Below, one piece after another: positions 1-8,970 of a stretch of 64,000 bases of DNA. This stretch comes from Pseudoduganella violaceinigra DSM 15887. Lineage in GTDB: Bacteria > Pseudomonadota > Gammaproteobacteria > Burkholderiales > Burkholderiaceae_D. Made by a program: the position numbers and the translations under genes. How positions within the stretch are numbered: the stretch's first letter is position 1; each line of letters opens with the position of its first letter. Below the pieces are notes generated by a model. That model was not told where the DNA came from, did no database searches, and worked only from the letters and a program-made list of their open reading frames with translations. The stretch lies in NCBI RefSeq assembly GCF_000425385.1, contig NZ_KE384361.1, positions 188,811 through 252,810 on the forward strand, read 5' to 3'.

Positions 1-2
1 TG

Positions 3-3000
3 GTATCTTACGGTAGCCGCGCGCGCATCGTGTTCCAGGGTCCTTCCGTCGCCAGCTGGCTGGTGTTCGTGAACGGCGCGCCGCAATTGTCGGCTTACAC
101 CCAGGCGCCGCAATTGTCGGACTGCGCTTCGCCTTATCCTAATTGCGGGACCCTGGTTATTCCGGGCTCGAACAACAGCTACCTGTACGCCAGCTATCAG
201 GCTGTCAGCATGGCGACCGCTCCGCTGTATGTGATCCAAAGCGGAAACGGCACCAAGACCTACGACGGCAACAGCACCGCCACCGGCTTGAGCTTCTCGT
301 CGCTGGGCGGTCCAAGCGGCTTCTCTGTTTCGTCGCTGTCGCCATCCGTGGCCTACACCACCAGCAGCAAAAATGCAGGCACCTATGTCACCCTCACCGG
401 TGATGCCAACAACCCATCCAGCTACGCCAGCGGCGGCACCACCTACGCGGTCGGCTATTTCAACACCGGCAGCTACACGATCACTCCGAAGTCATTGACG
501 CCAACTGCCGCCAGCAAGGTCTATGACGGCTCCACTTCCGCAGCGGTATCCACCACCGGCGTCGTTGCGGGCGACAGCGTGACCTTGAGCGGCACCGGCT
601 CGTTTGGCAGCAAGGACGTTGGCAACTACATCGTCAACATCAGCAATATCAGCCTTGGCGGCGCGGATGCCGGCAACTACACCTTGTCCGGCACCTCGGC
701 CAGCGCTGCGGCCAGCATTACGCAGCGTACGCTGACGGTATCCGCCGCGAAGACCTATAACGGCAATACCAGCATGAGCGGCTACGTCACCTTCGGCAAC
801 CTGGTAGCCGGCGAAGACCTGAACTACAGCGGCGCGACCGCAAACAGCGCCAATGTGAACGGCGCCAGCTACCTTAGCGCGCTGACGCTGGCGAATGGCA
901 GCAATGGCCTGGCATCGAACTACGCCCTCCCCGGCCTGACGTCGGCTAATGCCGGTAACAGCGCGTCGGTGAGCGCAAAGGCCCTGACGCTGACGGGCCT
1001 GTCCGTAAGCGACAAGACCTACGACGGCAATACGAACGCTTCGCTCAGCGGCGGCACGCTCAGCGGCCTGGTCGGCTCCGAGACCCTGAGTTTCTCCGGA
1101 CTGACTGGCGTGTTCGCACACAAAAATGCGGGGACGGGGAAATCAGTGACGGTGAGCGGGTTGGCACTGTCTGACGGCAGTGGCTCAGCGTCGAATTACA
1201 CCATCAGCAATCCCACCGGGCTGACGGCATCGATCACGCCGCGTGCAACGACCGTTTCGGGTGTTACGGCGTCAGGCAAGACTTATGACGGCAACACCAC
1301 GGCGCAACTGGATCTGAGCAACGCCATCTTCTCGAACCTGGTGGCTGGCGAATCGATCAATCTGTCCGCTACCGGCGCATTCGCCACCGCCAATGCAGGA
1401 GCCGGCAAGGCAGTCAATATCTTCAGCAGCTACGGCGGCGTCTACGCAGGCAATTACACGATCACCGACCAGGCCAGCACCACCGCTTCCATCGCCCGTA
1501 AGGCGCTGACCCTGACCGGTCTGTCCGCCAGCGACAAGACCTACGACGGCAGCACCAACGCAAGCCTGAGCGGCGGCACGCTGAGCGGCCTGGTAGGTGC
1601 CGAAAGCCTGAACTTCTCCGGTCACACCGGCGCGTTCGCCGACCGCAATGCCGGCAACGGCAAAACGGTGACCGTGACCGGTCTGACCCTGTCCGATGGC
1701 AGCGGCCTGGCATCAAACTACACTATCAGCAATCCCACCGGCCTTACCGCGTCGATCACTCGCCGCGCCACGACCGTTTCCGGCATTAGCGCTTCGGGCA
1801 AGACCTATGACGGCAACACCACCGCCCAACTGGAGTTGAGTAACGCGGCCTTCTCGAATCTGGTGGCTGGCGAGTCGATCAATTTAAACGCAAGCGGCGC
1901 GTTTGCTGATGCCAATGCCGCCAACGGCAAGGCAGTGAGCATTTCCAGCAGCTATGGCGGCGCCTATGCGGGCAACTACACCATCACCGACCAGGCCAGC
2001 ACCACCGCTTCCATCGCCCGTAAGGCGCTGACCCTGACCGGTCTGTCCGCCAGCGACAAGACCTACGACGGCAGTACCAACGCAAGCCTGAGCGGCGGCA
2101 CGCTGAGCGGCCTGGTAGGTGTCGAAAGCCTGAACTTCTCCGGTCACACCGGTGCGTTCGCCGACCGCAATGCCGGCACCGGCAAAGCGGTCACCGTAAC
2201 CGGGCTGACCCTGTCCGATGGCAGCGGCCTGGCATCGAACTACACCATCAGCAACCCAACCGGACTGACCGCTTCGATCACCCCGCGTGCCACGACCGTT
2301 TCCGGCATTACGGCTTCCGGCAAGACCTATGACGGCAACACTACCGCCCAACTGGACCTGAACAACGCGGCCTTCTCGAACCTGGTGGCCGGCGAGTCGA
2401 TCAGCTTGAACGCAACCGGTGCGTTTGCTGATGCCAATGCTGGCAACGGCAAGGCCGTGAATATCTCGAGCAGCTATGGCGGCGCCTATGCGAGCAATTA
2501 CACGATCACCGGCCAGGCCAGCACCACAGCTTCCGTCGCCCGCAAAGCGCTGACACTGACCGGTCTGTCCGCCAGCGACAAGACTTACGACGGCAGCACC
2601 GGCGCAAGCCTCAGCGGCGGCACCCTGAACGGCCTGGTTGGTTCGGAAAGCCTGAACTTCTCCGGCCAGACCGGCGCGTTCGCCGACCGCAATGTCGGCA
2701 ACGGCAAAGCAGTGAGCGTAAGCGGCCTGACCCTGTCCGACGGCAGCGGCCTGGCTTCGAACTACACCATCAGCAATCCAACCGGACTGACCGCTTCGAT
2801 CACTCCGCGCGCGACGACCGTTTCCGGTATCACCGCCACGGGCAAGACTTATGACGGCAACACCGTAGCACAACTGAACTTGAACAACGCCGCTTTCTCG
2901 AACCTGGTGGCTGGCGAGTCGATCAACTTGAGCGCAACGGGTGCATTCGCTGATGCCAATGCTGGCAATGGCAAGGCCGTGAATATCTCGAGCAGCTATG

Positions 3001-4073
3001 GCGGCGCCTATGCAAGCAATTACACCATCACCGGCCAGGCCAGCACCACGGCCTCCATTGCCCGCAAAACTCTGACCGTCGTCGGTATGGCTGCTTCCGA
3101 CAAGACCTACGACGCCAACACGGCTGCAACCTTGACCGGCGGCTCCCTGAATGGCCTGGTGGGATCGGAGACCTTGAACTTCTCCGGCCAGACCGGCGCA
3201 TTTGCGGACCGTAACGCCGCTACCGGCAAATCGGTAATCGTGAGTGGCCTCACCCTTGCGGACGGCACTGGGCTGGCATCCAACTACCAAGTGACCATGC
3301 CAACCGGCATCACGGCATCGATCCTGCCTAAGTCATTGGCTGTGACCGGAGTTAGCGCAGCCAACAAAATCGAAGATGGCGGAACTGCGGCCACCCTGAC
3401 TTCCACCGGAACCCTGGCGGGTGTCATCACTGGAGATGATGTTCATATCAACGGCAGCGCCGCGACAGCCCGCTTCGCCCAAGCCAATGCAGCCAACGGC
3501 ATCACCGTGAATGTGAGCCACCTGGCTCTGGCCGGCAATGATTCCGGCAACTACAGTATTACCGGCAACGCTGCGACGACCGCCAACATTATCGCGGCGG
3601 TGGTCCCACCCGCCGAAGTTCCATCCACTCCGGCACAACCGACTGTGCCGCAAGGTACTCCAGCCGTAACGCCAACCCCGACACCGGTCGCGGTGGCCAC
3701 GCCGGCACCGACCCCGGTCGCAACTCCCGCGCCTGTAGCCTCACCTGAGCCGACTCCTGCACCGGCAACAGCTCCAGTGCCGCAGCCCGAAATCAAAAAG
3801 GCTATCGCCGCGCAAGCTGCCAACCCTGTAGTCGTCGGCGGTTCGACGCCGGAGATGCCTTCCTTGGGCGTGGGTGGCTTGAACTACACTGACGTGACCG
3901 AGTCCGGCAATGTGCAATCGGGTTCCAACACCCGCGAGCACACGCCTGCGACCCAAAGCCTGACCGCTGGGCGGGATGTGAAGTTCCTGAGCGTGTTCGT
4001 AGTCAAGGGCGGCATCCAGATGCCATCCGATTCCGCAGCCAACACGGAGGCTTCGACAAACGACCAGAAGTAA
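3..4073 (+). CDS. TpsA-type haemagglutinin/adhesin with YDG repeats (5' partial)
   Basis: This is the C-terminal part of a large two-partner-secretion exoprotein. The frame is open from base 3, so the true start lies upstream of the window. At least 13 copies of a K-x-YDG-N/S-T type motif mark tandem YDG/MBG-like beta-sandwich repeats, which form the extended stalk of filamentous adhesins. The repeats alternate between an A type (SASDKTYDGSTNASLSGG) and a B type (TASGKTYDGNTTAQL). They are followed by a Pro/Thr/Ala linker (about bases 3597-3790) and a short C-terminal segment. The partner transporter gene follows 42 bases downstream, as expected for a tpsA-tpsB pair. The N-terminal TPS secretion domain is not visible, so the family call rests on the repeats and the neighbour. 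Confidence 0.85.
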   Translation, partial: VSYGSRARIVFQGPSVASWLVFVNGAPQLSAYTQAPQLSDCASPYPNCGTLVIPGSNNSYLYASYQAVSMATAPLYVIQSGNGTKTYDGNSTATGLSFSSLGGPSGFSVSSLSPSVAYTTSSKNAGTYVTLTGDANNPSSYASGGTTYAVGYFNTGSYTITPKSLTPTAASKVYDGSTSAAVSTTGVVAGDSVTLSGTGSFGSKDVGNYIVNISNISLGGADAGNYTLSGTSASAAASITQRTLTVSAAKTYNGNTSMSGYVTFGNLVAGEDLNYSGATANSANVNGASYLSALTLANGSNGLASNYALPGLTSANAGNSASVSAKALTLTGLSVSDKTYDGNTNASLSGGTLSGLVGSETLSFSGLTGVFAHKNAGTGKSVTVSGLALSDGSGSASNYTISNPTGLTASITPRATTVSGVTASGKTYDGNTTAQLDLSNAIFSNLVAGESINLSATGAFATANAGAGKAVNIFSSYGGVYAGNYTITDQASTTASIARKALTLTGLSASDKTYDGSTNASLSGGTLSGLVGAESLNFSGHTGAFADRNAGNGKTVTVTGLTLSDGSGLASNYTISNPTGLTASITRRATTVSGISASGKTYDGNTTAQLELSNAAFSNLVAGESINLNASGAFADANAANGKAVSISSSYGGAYAGNYTITDQASTTASIARKALTLTGLSASDKTYDGSTNASLSGGTLSGLVGVESLNFSGHTGAFADRNAGTGKAVTVTGLTLSDGSGLASNYTISNPTGLTASITPRATTVSGITASGKTYDGNTTAQLDLNNAAFSNLVAGESISLNATGAFADANAGNGKAVNISSSYGGAYASNYTITGQASTTASVARKALTLTGLSASDKTYDGSTGASLSGGTLNGLVGSESLNFSGQTGAFADRNVGNGKAVSVSGLTLSDGSGLASNYTISNPTGLTASITPRATTVSGITATGKTYDGNTVAQLNLNNAAFSNLVAGESINLSATGAFADANAGNGKAVNISSSYGGAYASNYTITGQASTTASIARKTLTVVGMAASDKTYDANTAATLTGGSLNGLVGSETLNFSGQTGAFADRNAATGKSVIVSGLTLADGTGLASNYQVTMPTGITASILPKSLAVTGVSAANKIEDGGTAATLTSTGTLAGVITGDDVHINGSAATARFAQANAANGITVNVSHLALAGNDSGNYSITGNAATTANIIAAVVPPAEVPSTPAQPTVPQGTPAVTPTPTPVAVATPAPTPVATPAPVASPEPTPAPATAPVPQPEIKKAIAAQAANPVVVGGSTPEMPSLGVGGLNYTDVTESGNVQSGSNTREHTPATQSLTAGRDVKFLSVFVVKGGIQMPSDSAANTEASTNDQK
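978..3065 (+). repeat. Four tandem 522-bp repeats inside tpsA
   Basis: Each A-B repeat pair of the adhesin is exactly 174 codons. The A-unit phrase (Lys-Ala-Leu-Thr-Leu-Thr-Gly-Leu-Ser) begins at bases 978, 1500, 2022 and 2544, and a diverged version begins at 3066. The copies starting at 1500 and 2022 are close to identical over long stretches of DNA. This implies recent duplication or gene conversion, and makes the region prone to copy-number change and to assembly collapse. Confidence 0.9.
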
Positions 4074-4115
4074 AGATAGAATGGGCTGGACACTCCGACA
4101 GCGTTGAAGGACGAA

Positions 4116-5759
4116 ATGAGACCAGCTCAAACTATTCTGACGACCACCATTCTTTACGCCTTCACCCAGGCGGCCCTGGCGCAGCAAAGCGCCCAATCAT
4201 TGCAGGAAAACGGCCAGCGCGCGTTGCGGGAACCCACTCCCGCGGCGCCGCTTCCTCTGCCGCCACCGGCGCCACCCGCCACTATCCCGCCGGGTGGACT
4301 GACAGTCACACTGAAGCAAGTCACCATCAGCGGCAACAGCCTGATTCCGCAAGAGGAGCTCGTGGCGGCGTTGGGTCCCGCAATCGGTCAGACATTCGAC
4401 TTCGCTGGACTGAACGCCTTAGCCGACAAGCTTTCGGCGTACTATCGAAATGCGGGTTATCCGTTCGCGCGCGCCTACCTGCCGCAACAGGATTTGCAGC
4501 AGGGCTCCTTGCGCATTGAGGTCCTGGAAGGCCGCTATGGCGCGATTACGACCCACGGCGACAAGAACCTTGCTCCCGCGGCGCAGCGTTTCCTGTCGCC
4601 CCTCAAGCCTGGCAGTGTGATTGAAAGCCACCAGCTCGAGCGCGTCACCCTGATCCTCGATGACCAGCCGGGCGTACGCAGCACACCCGTGGTCCGTCCG
4701 GGCAAGGACGTCGGCACAGGCGATCTAGCCATTAAGGTTCAGCGCGATCACCGCTATGCGGGCGAGATTGGAGTGGACAACAACGGCACCCGCTACACCG
4801 GGCGAAACCGCGCCCACGCCAACCTCGACATCGACAGCCCCTTCACTCTCGGCGACCAGCTGTCATTCCAGGGCATGTACACCAATGAGCAAATGTGGTT
4901 CGGCTCTGCCAGCTACGCCATTCCCCTGAGCGCATCGGGATTGCGCGGCCGTGTAGGCTATAACCGTTCCTACTACGCTCTGGCCGACAGCTTTGCGGCG
5001 CTGAATGCTTCCGGCACGGCCAAGGTAAGCAGCGCGGGCCTGAGCTACCCGCTGGTACGCTCGCAGCGGCGGAACGTCACGCTGTCAGCCATGCTGGAAC
5101 ACAAACGATTGCGCGACCAACAGGGCGCGACCAATACCGGCAGCGACAAATTCAGCAACAGCGTTCCACTGGCCGTCAATTTCGATATGCGCGACACACT
5201 GCTGCGTGGAGGCGTCACGTATGGTGCGCTGACCTGGACCAGCGGACGCCTGAATCTCGACGACGCCCAATTGGCAACAGACAGTGCGACGGCGCGCAGC
5301 GACGGCCAATTCAACAAAGTGAACCTGGACCTCGCGCGCATTCAATCGGTGGCGGAACACTTCGACGTATACGGCCGGATCTCCGCGCAGTGGGCCAGCA
5401 AGAACCTTGACTCTTCGCAGAAATTCGGCCTGGGCGGCCGCAATGGCGTACGTGCCTATCCAAGTGGCGAAGGCTATGGCGATGCGGGCGTAATGGCCCA
5501 GGTCGAGCTGCGCTATGCATTCGGATCGCTGATGCCCTACGTGTTTTACGATGTCGGCCGCATCACCTCAAACCGGGATCCCTGGACCAGCGAAATCAAC
5601 CACCGCACGCTGGCTGGCGCCGGTCTCGGCCTTCGCTACGACGATCGCGCCTTCAACGCCTCGCTGATCGCAGCGCGGCGGACTGTCGGCGGCCCGGCAC
5701 GGTCCGAACCGCATGAAAGCCAAACCACAGTCTGGGTGAACGTGGGGTATCGTTTTTGA
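4116..5759 (+). CDS. TpsB outer-membrane transporter (ShlB/FhaC/HecB family)
   Basis: This outer-membrane beta-barrel would secrete the TpsA protein encoded just upstream. The ATG at 4116 is preferred over the in-frame TTG at 4104, because an AAGGA sits 4 bases before it and a clean signal peptide ending in Gln-Ala-Ala-Leu-Ala follows. After a Pro-rich linker come POTRA-like domains (VTISGNSLIPQEEL, then YYRNAGYPFARAYLPQQ). The 16-strand barrel region carries GLGGRNGVRAYPSGEGYGD, which matches the conserved FhaC VRGY/FxxRGY-like region. The protein ends in a terminal Phe (NVGYRF), the usual outer-membrane assembly signal. Its length of 547 residues is typical of the family. Confidence 0.93.
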   Translation: MRPAQTILTTTILYAFTQAALAQQSAQSLQENGQRALREPTPAAPLPLPPPAPPATIPPGGLTVTLKQVTISGNSLIPQEELVAALGPAIGQTFDFAGLNALADKLSAYYRNAGYPFARAYLPQQDLQQGSLRIEVLEGRYGAITTHGDKNLAPAAQRFLSPLKPGSVIESHQLERVTLILDDQPGVRSTPVVRPGKDVGTGDLAIKVQRDHRYAGEIGVDNNGTRYTGRNRAHANLDIDSPFTLGDQLSFQGMYTNEQMWFGSASYAIPLSASGLRGRVGYNRSYYALADSFAALNASGTAKVSSAGLSYPLVRSQRRNVTLSAMLEHKRLRDQQGATNTGSDKFSNSVPLAVNFDMRDTLLRGGVTYGALTWTSGRLNLDDAQLATDSATARSDGQFNKVNLDLARIQSVAEHFDVYGRISAQWASKNLDSSQKFGLGGRNGVRAYPSGEGYGDAGVMAQVELRYAFGSLMPYVFYDVGRITSNRDPWTSEINHRTLAGAGLGLRYDDRAFNASLIAARRTVGGPARSEPHESQTTVWVNVGYRF

Positions 5760-5770
5760 ACCATTAAACC

Positions 5771-5820
5771 GGTCCTGCGCCGGCGCATCAAGGCCTATGC
5801 CTCGCGCCATGCGCAGGACC
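5771..5820. terminator. Long inverted repeat between convergent genes
   Basis: GGTCCTGCGC (5771-5780) pairs perfectly with GCGCAGGACC (5811-5820) across a 30-base loop. It lies between the ends of tpsB (+) and the papain-like gene (-), where a bidirectional terminator would be expected. There is no T-run on either side, so intrinsic termination is not certain. Confidence 0.4.
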
Positions 5821-5828
5821 TTCAACGC

Positions 5829-6485
5829 TTACGGATACAGCTGGCCACAGAACCAGGTCGAAGCCTCGACCCAATCGCCGCTGCCGCCGCCGCCCCAGCC
5901 TTCGTTGACGTAGAAGAAGCGGTCGGTCACCGTCTCATTCCAGCAGAAGATGAAGCACTTGCGGACGGTGCGCTGCTGCGTCGCATAGCCGAAAGCGAGC
6001 GGGTAGTGGCTCAGCCAGCCGGTACCGATAATGGCGGGCGTATGGCGGTTCGCAATCGACGCAATCGCTTTGTCGCGCAGGCCGTCTTCGTTGATGCCCA
6101 GCGAATTCCAGTTCGCCTGCAGTGTGGCGCCAGTACGTCCGCTCAGGTATTCCCAGGCATCGGGCATATCCCAAGGGCAGGTCGCCCCCGAGCCAAAGGA
6201 GCAGAAGGTATCGACCTGCTCGTTGATTTCCCGGATGACGTTGTTCACGCCATTGTCCTGATACAGGGGCGCCACCGCTTCAGCGCCGCGGCCGCCGTCC
6301 TGGCGATAGATGCCGGTACGGGGCGACCAGTAGGCATTGCCGTGGGAGGCCTGGTAATCGGCCCAGCAGAACAGCATGGCCCAGGCCACTGGCCCGCAAC
6401 CGACGGCGCAGCCATCGTACTGGAACTGGTTGTATGCGGGTTGCTGGCCGGTGCCGCCGGCTGCCCAGTAATAAGTCCAAGCCAT
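5829..6485 (-). CDS. Papain-like cysteine protease, probable secreted effector
   Basis: This 218-residue protein carries the three landmarks of a papain-fold protease: Cys30 in GCAVGCGPVAWAM, His160 in GTGWLSHYPLAF and Asn194 in FFYVNEGWGG. The last motif resembles the N-x-GWGG of the C1/C10 peptidases. There is no signal peptide, so export would need a dedicated machine, and the T6SS nearby is the obvious candidate. It starts 2 bases after the stop of the preceding minus-strand gene, so the two are co-transcribed and probably work as a pair. The catalytic assignment comes from motif order and is not a family match that I could confirm. It is rich in Trp and Cys. Confidence 0.6.
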   Translation of the reverse strand: MAWTYYWAAGGTGQQPAYNQFQYDGCAVGCGPVAWAMLFCWADYQASHGNAYWSPRTGIYRQDGGRGAEAVAPLYQDNGVNNVIREINEQVDTFCSFGSGATCPWDMPDAWEYLSGRTGATLQANWNSLGINEDGLRDKAIASIANRHTPAIIGTGWLSHYPLAFGYATQQRTVRKCFIFCWNETVTDRFFYVNEGWGGGGSGDWVEASTWFCGQLYP

Positions 6486-6487
6486 GT

Positions 6488-7489
6488 TTATTTACCTCCT
6501 GCCAGGTTTGCGACCAGGTGTGGTGTCACGTCGCGTTTGTTCGATGGGGTGCCGCGCGGGACGATGAAATAGTTCAGCGTCTCCATGCTGCCGTCGGTGT
6601 ATTTGATTTCGAGCATGAACGACAATTCGTTCTTCGCACCCGACGCCTGTGCTTCCAGCGTCAGGGCCGGTGCCTTGCGGTCGTGCATCGTCATCTTCAC
6701 GAACCGGGCACCTTCGCCACTGATAGTCGCGGTACCGGGCTGCAGCAGTGGAACCGTCAGCGAACGCCCCTCATGGATACCTTCGCCGAAGGTGTCGATC
6801 AGGTCTTCCGTCTCCCAGTGGCCGCGGGCATATTCCGCCAGCTTTTGCAGGTGGGGCTTGAAGGTTTCGGGGAAGGCCTTCCGCGCCTCATGCCAGTCCT
6901 TCCAGCCGGATGCCCTGATCCCGTTGGTGGAGCGGTCGTTCTTCACCAACAGCAGCTTGGGCGGATTGTTATCGTTCTCGGTGCGGAATTCCGGCTGCGC
7001 CAGAAACTCGCCCGTTTGCGATGGCGACTGTGCTGTGAGGCCCAGAGCGGCTTCGATCTTGGGTGGGAACTGGCCGATGTGGCTGGCGTAATTGCCTTTG
7101 GCGTCTTCTGCCGCATATGCCAGCGAATCAAGCTTCACGATCCTGGCGATGCTCTTGCCGGCGCCCTTGCCTTCCAGGCCGTAGCTTGGCGGCTCGGTAT
7201 CCAGGCTCCAATGTGGGATTGGCACGTCATGCCCGCCGGTGGACAGCATCAGGAAGCCCAAGCCGCTGCTCTTTCCGGCATGGTCGCGCGCTTTCGGGCC
7301 TTTGACGCCCTTCACTTCCACTTCCCAATACGCCACGCCGTCGATGTCCGGACGATAGATCGCACAGGCTTGATCGCCAAGGCGCATCTGGTCGTGGCCG
7401 GCAGCCATATCGGTGCCGCGGATCGACTCGAGGTGGTTGGCAGCGCGTCGCCGTAATTTCAGCGGTACTTCGCTCATCTTGACTCGCAT
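6488..7489 (-). CDS. Unknown protein paired with the papain-like protease
   Basis: I do not recognise this family. The start at 7489 (MRVKMSEV) is chosen because GGAGGAG lies 7 bases upstream; the longer upstream reading has no comparable site. The product is 333 residues, with no signal peptide or membrane segment. It looks globular and beta-rich in its N-terminal half (VAYWEVEVKGVKG) and C-terminal third (ELSFMLEIKYTDGSMETL). It lies immediately upstream of the protease, with 2 bases between them. It could be a pro-domain-like inhibitor, a chaperone/adaptor for delivery, or an independent effector. No QAK or VIQR tag is present. Confidence 0.75.
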   Translation of the reverse strand: MRVKMSEVPLKLRRRAANHLESIRGTDMAAGHDQMRLGDQACAIYRPDIDGVAYWEVEVKGVKGPKARDHAGKSSGLGFLMLSTGGHDVPIPHWSLDTEPPSYGLEGKGAGKSIARIVKLDSLAYAAEDAKGNYASHIGQFPPKIEAALGLTAQSPSQTGEFLAQPEFRTENDNNPPKLLLVKNDRSTNGIRASGWKDWHEARKAFPETFKPHLQKLAEYARGHWETEDLIDTFGEGIHEGRSLTVPLLQPGTATISGEGARFVKMTMHDRKAPALTLEAQASGAKNELSFMLEIKYTDGSMETLNYFIVPRGTPSNKRDVTPHLVANLAGGK

Positions 7490-7717
7490 TTTGAAACTCC
7501 TCCATTTCTGGACGTTAGATTTTTTGAAGGCCGGAGAACTACTGCCCCGGCGATTTATTCGCACCGCACTGCGCGGTGGGATGAGTTGAACTTTACGGAA
7601 ATGACGGGCGCAGCTGATCCGTGCTGGTACCTAAAATCTGTTGAGCTCAGCACCTAAATTTCGTTGGAGCGTTGAACCTTGCGCCGCAATTTCAGCGCGA
7701 GGACAAGCTCTAGCACG
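7490..7717. other. Intergenic gap with imperfect direct repeat
   Basis: No gene is seen here. ACCTAAAATCTGTTGAG at 7629-7645 and ACCTAAATTTCGTTGGAG at 7652-7669 form an imperfect direct repeat with a 23-base period. CACCGC-ACTGC-GCGGTG at 7562-7578 could form a small hairpin. No clear promoter was found. Confidence 0.4.
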
Positions 7718-8404
7718 CTAGAAGTTTCCGTTATGGGAAGGGAAGGCAGTGTTGAGCGGCAGGCCGCTGGTACCACCGATAAGCAGTCCAGCTACTGTCG
7801 AGGCGCCAACCCAGGCCAGAGGGCCGGCCCCGGCAATCCCGCCTTTGGCAACTGGGTTGCAATAGGCATGTTTGGCTTCCTGCCGTATGCGAGCGATATC
7901 CCAGCCGGCCGGGAAGAAACTGCTGCCCTTGGCGTTGGTCTGGTTGGCCATGATGCAGCTGGCCTTGACAACGCCGTAGCCGTCGGCGGCATGCGTGACA
8001 TTGCAGTTTCCGAACAATGCATGATTGGTGACGTTCTCCGAATGGTATCCAGAATGGCTTGTACCAGCAGCCTCACCGTGCAAGACGTGGGCATTGAATG
8101 TCGCCGTGAAATTCACCGATTGCTTGCATTTCTCCATTTCCTGCTTTTTGTTTTCCTCCACTTTGGCGACGTGCTTTTCAAGCTTTTCCTTATTCTTGAG
8201 CGCCTTCTTCTCCGTTGCGGAAAGCCCGGGAGTTCCGTTCCACTTGGACTTCTTCACCGTCGCTCTTTGAATGACAAGCCCAGGCCTTTCTCCGTATGGT
8301 GTAAAGGCAGCCGGAACCTGAACCGCCCTGGGCGCGGCGTTTGCGGCTGGCTGCCGCTGAATGATCGCCGGTGCCGGTACGCGTACCCCTTTGACGATTG
8401 CCAT
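7718..8404 (-). CDS. VIQR-tagged EndoU-type RNase toxin
   Basis: This 228-residue protein has two parts. Residues 1-50 are Pro/Ala-rich and carry the tags IIQR (14-17) and VIQR (44-47), followed by a Lys/Glu-rich helix (63-95). Residues 100-228 resemble the bacterial EndoU ribonuclease toxin domain: HVLHGE (His106), a GYHSE block (His121), FFPAGWDIARIRQEAKHAY, and the terminal LPLNTAFP. EndoU toxins cleave RNA in target cells. A Gly-rich hydrophobic insert (188-212) precedes the last motif. The gene follows the DUF4280 spike gene after 9 bases, with its own AGGAG, so the spike is the likely carrier. I could not identify an immunity gene. Confidence 0.68.
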   Translation of the reverse strand: MAIVKGVRVPAPAIIQRQPAANAAPRAVQVPAAFTPYGERPGLVIQRATVKKSKWNGTPGLSATEKKALKNKEKLEKHVAKVEENKKQEMEKCKQSVNFTATFNAHVLHGEAAGTSHSGYHSENVTNHALFGNCNVTHAADGYGVVKASCIMANQTNAKGSSFFPAGWDIARIRQEAKHAYCNPVAKGGIAGAGPLAWVGASTVAGLLIGGTSGLPLNTAFPSHNGNF

Positions 8405-8413
8405 GGACGCTCC

Positions 8414-8800
8414 TTAAGGGATATTGACTGTCGCCTGCCCGGCGAAAGAAAACTGGATCATGCCGCCCCACATGCAAGTAAGCTTGCTGCTGTCATTCAG
8501 CGACGGCATATTGCCGATCAAGACCGTTGGAGCTCCTGTCAGCCATGGCGCGACCGTTGCGGGTATGCACGGCATGGGCGTCAATACGCCAAGTGCGGCG
8601 GCCGTTGCAGCCGCCACAGTGGGATTTGACGGGCTGGAACAGACGCCAAATGGAGGAATGTTGACGATCGGCGCAAAGTCCATGATCGTTCCCGCCGGCG
8701 TACCGGTAAGCACACCGTTTGCCGGCAGGACGGCAAGCGTGGCCGGTGCGGCGCCAAAACTGCATTGCATTACAGCGCCGGCACAGACCTGGCATCCCAT
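8414..8800 (-). CDS. DUF4280 PAAR-like spike protein
   Basis: This 128-residue protein matches the DUF4280/PAAR-like pattern: an early QCSFG, TIMDFAPIVNIPPFG, then CIPATVAPWLTG, PTVLIGNMPSL and a final CMWGGMIQFSFAG. Such proteins are thought to cap contractile injection tubes and to couple effectors to the tip. The start at 8800 has AGGAG 8 bases upstream; the longer upstream reading is not needed. It forms a two-gene unit with the EndoU toxin. vgrG lies about 3.9 kb away, so this spike could top that VgrG trimer. Confidence 0.85.
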   Translation of the reverse strand: MGCQVCAGAVMQCSFGAAPATLAVLPANGVLTGTPAGTIMDFAPIVNIPPFGVCSSPSNPTVAAATAAALGVLTPMPCIPATVAPWLTGAPTVLIGNMPSLNDSSKLTCMWGGMIQFSFAGQATVNIP

Positions 8801-8970
8801 ATTTGCGTGCTCCTGTTTGGCTAATGAGCGTTTGAAGAGATGCGTCCATCTTCGCATATTGCACTTCTGCCGCAAAGCATTGCGCATTCTGTCGCCAAGC
8901 GCAATTTGACATTGACTTTGACACGCAGAGATTCGAAACTTGACTGGGCATGGCCAACCCGGGAGATCCT

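Noticed and set aside
1884..3290. 468-codon minus-strand frame across tpsA
   Set aside because: It follows the repeat pattern of the plus-strand YDG repeats in mirror and has no ribosome site or recognisable domain; it is a shadow of a repetitive GC-rich gene.
8906..8911. TTGACA upstream of the tagged plus-strand gene
   Set aside because: A perfect -35 hexamer, but no acceptable -10 at 16-18 bases, so no promoter is claimed.
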